Positions 39,008-40,312 of a DNA stretch of 40,312 bases are shown here, piece by piece. The notes beneath the pieces are model-generated. The model was not told the origin of the DNA and searched no databases. It worked only from the letters and a program-made list of their open reading frames with translations. Origin of the DNA: CAZDDA01 sp964568045 (GTDB lineage Bacteria > Bipolaricaulota > Bipolaricaulia > UBA7950 > UBA9294); the NCBI GenBank assembly GCA_964568045.1, contig CAZMOL010000005.1, forward strand, positions 1 to 40,312, in the 5' to 3' direction. Within the stretch, counting starts at the first letter, position 1, and the number at the start of each line of letters is the position of its first letter. Made by a program: the position numbers and the translations under genes.

Positions 39008-40312
39008 TTGAAAAAGCTCATTATTGTTGAGTCACCGACCAAGGCTAGAACCATTGGCCAGTATCTGGGAGGACAATATCAGGTCCTCTCCTCGCAGGGG
39101 CACGTCCGCGACCTGCCGCGAAACGACCTCGGTGTGGACCTGGAAAACGGATTTACTCCAAAGTTTGAAACGAAAAGAGGGAAGCCTGTCAACGTGTTGA
39201 GGGAGGCGGTCAAACAGGCAGAGAGAGTGTACCTGGCCACCGATCACGATCGCGAGGGAGAAGCCATCGCATATGATCTCTACACCATCCTAAAACGCGT
39301 CGTCAAGGAAGATGACGCCTTTTCCCGACCTGTGTTCAATGAGATTACCAAGCCGGTGATCTTAGAGGCCCTGGCAAATCCTTCCCAAATTGATTTGCAG
39401 AAAGTTGAGGCGCAACGGACTCGACGAATCCTCGATCGTCTCGTCGGGTACCAAGTGAGCCCCCTTCTTTCCCGTGTTCTTGCCGGGAGTCGGTTCGAAG
39501 GGCTCTCCGCGGGACGGGTCCAGTCAGTCGCGCTGCGCTTCCTGAGCGACCGGGAAACAGAGATCGCACACTTTGTTCCCAAGGAGTACTGGGAGATCGA
39601 CGCCCATGTGAGGGACGGCGAGCCTTTCGTGGCCTCCCTCACCAAGAAGGACGACGCAAAATTGCTGATTCAGCATTGCTCGGAGGCAGACGCCATCGTC
39701 GAGGCACTGCACAGGGAGAAGGTGATTGTCAGCTCACTCACCGAACAGGAGCGCCGGCGGCAGCCACCACCACCGTTCATCACAAGCTCACTGCAGCAGA
39801 CGGCCTCCTCCGCCCTCGGGTTTTCCCCTAAACGTACAATGCGAACCGCTCAGGAGCTGTACGAAGGGGTCAGTCTCCCCGAGGGAACGGTGGGATTGAT
39901 CACGTACATGCGAACAGATTCGGTACGGGTCTCCGAGGAAGCCATCACGTCAGCGAGAAGTGCGATTCAACAACGGTACGGAAAGAACTACTTGATCTCG
40001 AAGGCACGCCACTACAAGAACAAGAAGCGCTCCCAAGACGCGCACGAGGCAATCCGCCCAACAGACCTCGACAACACTCCGGAAAAAGTGGCAGCCCATC
40101 TCACTCCGGATCAACGCAAGCTGTACCCGCTCATCTACCACCGGTTCTTGGCCACTCAGATGACCCCCGCAGTCTACCGCCAGCAGAAGGTGGTCCTCTC
40201 CGCTGGTCCGTTCACTCTGGAGGCAGGCGGTAGTACGCTCACATTTGACGGGTTTCTCACCCTCTTCCCCCAGCAACGCCCGGAGGAGAAGGAAATCCCC
40301 TCGTGGCTCAAG
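39008..40312 (+). CDS. topA: DNA topoisomerase I (3' end beyond window)
   Basis: Type IA topoisomerase, the first 435 codons, cut by the window end. The TTG start at 39008 has AAAGGAG 9 nt upstream and gives LIIVESPTKARTIGQYL. The Toprim metal motif is ATDHDREGEAIAYD; the RFEGLSAGRVQSVALR segment and the active-site tyrosine in GLITYMRTDS are present, followed by SQDAHEAIRPT. It relaxes negative supercoils through a 5'-phosphotyrosine intermediate. C-terminal zinc ribbons, if any, lie outside. No topA-dprA pairing is seen: the upstream gene is the divergent P-loop protein. Confidence 0.97.
   Translation, partial: MKKLIIVESPTKARTIGQYLGGQYQVLSSQGHVRDLPRNDLGVDLENGFTPKFETKRGKPVNVLREAVKQAERVYLATDHDREGEAIAYDLYTILKRVVKEDDAFSRPVFNEITKPVILEALANPSQIDLQKVEAQRTRRILDRLVGYQVSPLLSRVLAGSRFEGLSAGRVQSVALRFLSDRETEIAHFVPKEYWEIDAHVRDGEPFVASLTKKDDAKLLIQHCSEADAIVEALHREKVIVSSLTEQERRRQPPPPFITSSLQQTASSALGFSPKRTMRTAQELYEGVSLPEGTVGLITYMRTDSVRVSEEAITSARSAIQQRYGKNYLISKARHYKNKKRSQDAHEAIRPTDLDNTPEKVAAHLTPDQRKLYPLIYHRFLATQMTPAVYRQQKVVLSAGPFTLEAGGSTLTFDGFLTLFPQQRPEEKEIPSWLK

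Noticed and set aside
1..40312. CRISPR arrays, insertion sequences, prophage or integrase genes
   Set aside because: No spaced direct-repeat series, transposase or integrase motifs, or terminal inverted repeats were found; the only large structural irregularity is the N run in rpoC.

Overview
The window is a bacterial chromosome segment of roughly even base composition. It is built around one long, co-directional superoperon for transcription and translation: rpoC-rpsL-rpsG-fusA-rpsJ, then S10-spc-alpha through rplQ (12.36-34.5 kb). Gene content and order are bacterial. The ribosomal proteins carry zinc motifs where visible (S14 type Z, S4, L24, L36), starts are often GTG or TTG, and promoters match the sigma70 consensus. 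I cannot name the lineage. The absence of rpmD, the separation of rpoC from rpoB, an enlarged beta' subunit and an archaeal-style HerA-like ATPase suggest a deep-branching or uncultured bacterium. A run of 100 N inside rpoC marks this as an assembled scaffold.

Left part (0-11.8 kb): a tRNA-Asn; a PLP-dependent aromatic amino acid decarboxylase (-) divergent from a dipeptide epimerase (+); an EamA exporter (-); a decayed second EamA gene (+, pseudogene); an MFS transporter (-); a region rich in inverted repeats with a 31-residue membrane peptide (-) behind the strongest Shine-Dalgarno of the window. Then come a probably leaderless CCA-adding enzyme, a HerA/DUF87-like ATPase, long-form hibernation factor HPF and a ThiI-like PP-loop protein whose ATP-binding loop is degenerate.

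Centre (12.3-34.5 kb): genes are packed with 1-20 nt gaps or overlaps of 1-11 nt. The str block starts with rpoC rather than rpoB-rpoC. A perfect-consensus promoter sits over the rpoC stop codon and should drive rpsL onward. There is no room for tuf between fusA and rpsJ, nor for rpmD (L30) between rpsE and rplO. After secY the order is adk, map, infA, rpmJ, rpsM, rpsK, rpsD, rpoA, rplQ.

Right part (34.6-40.3 kb): an SDR-type threonine 3-dehydrogenase (-) is divergent from glycine C-acetyltransferase-ridA (+), together a threonine-to-glycine plus acetyl-CoA module with an enamine/imine deaminase. A tandem P-loop kinase-like protein of unknown substrate (-) and topoisomerase I (topA, +, cut by the window edge) follow. 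The least familiar items are the tandem P-loop protein, the 31-residue peptide with its hairpins, the PP-loop protein lacking the signature residues, and an S11 tail lacking the conserved Asn-Gly.
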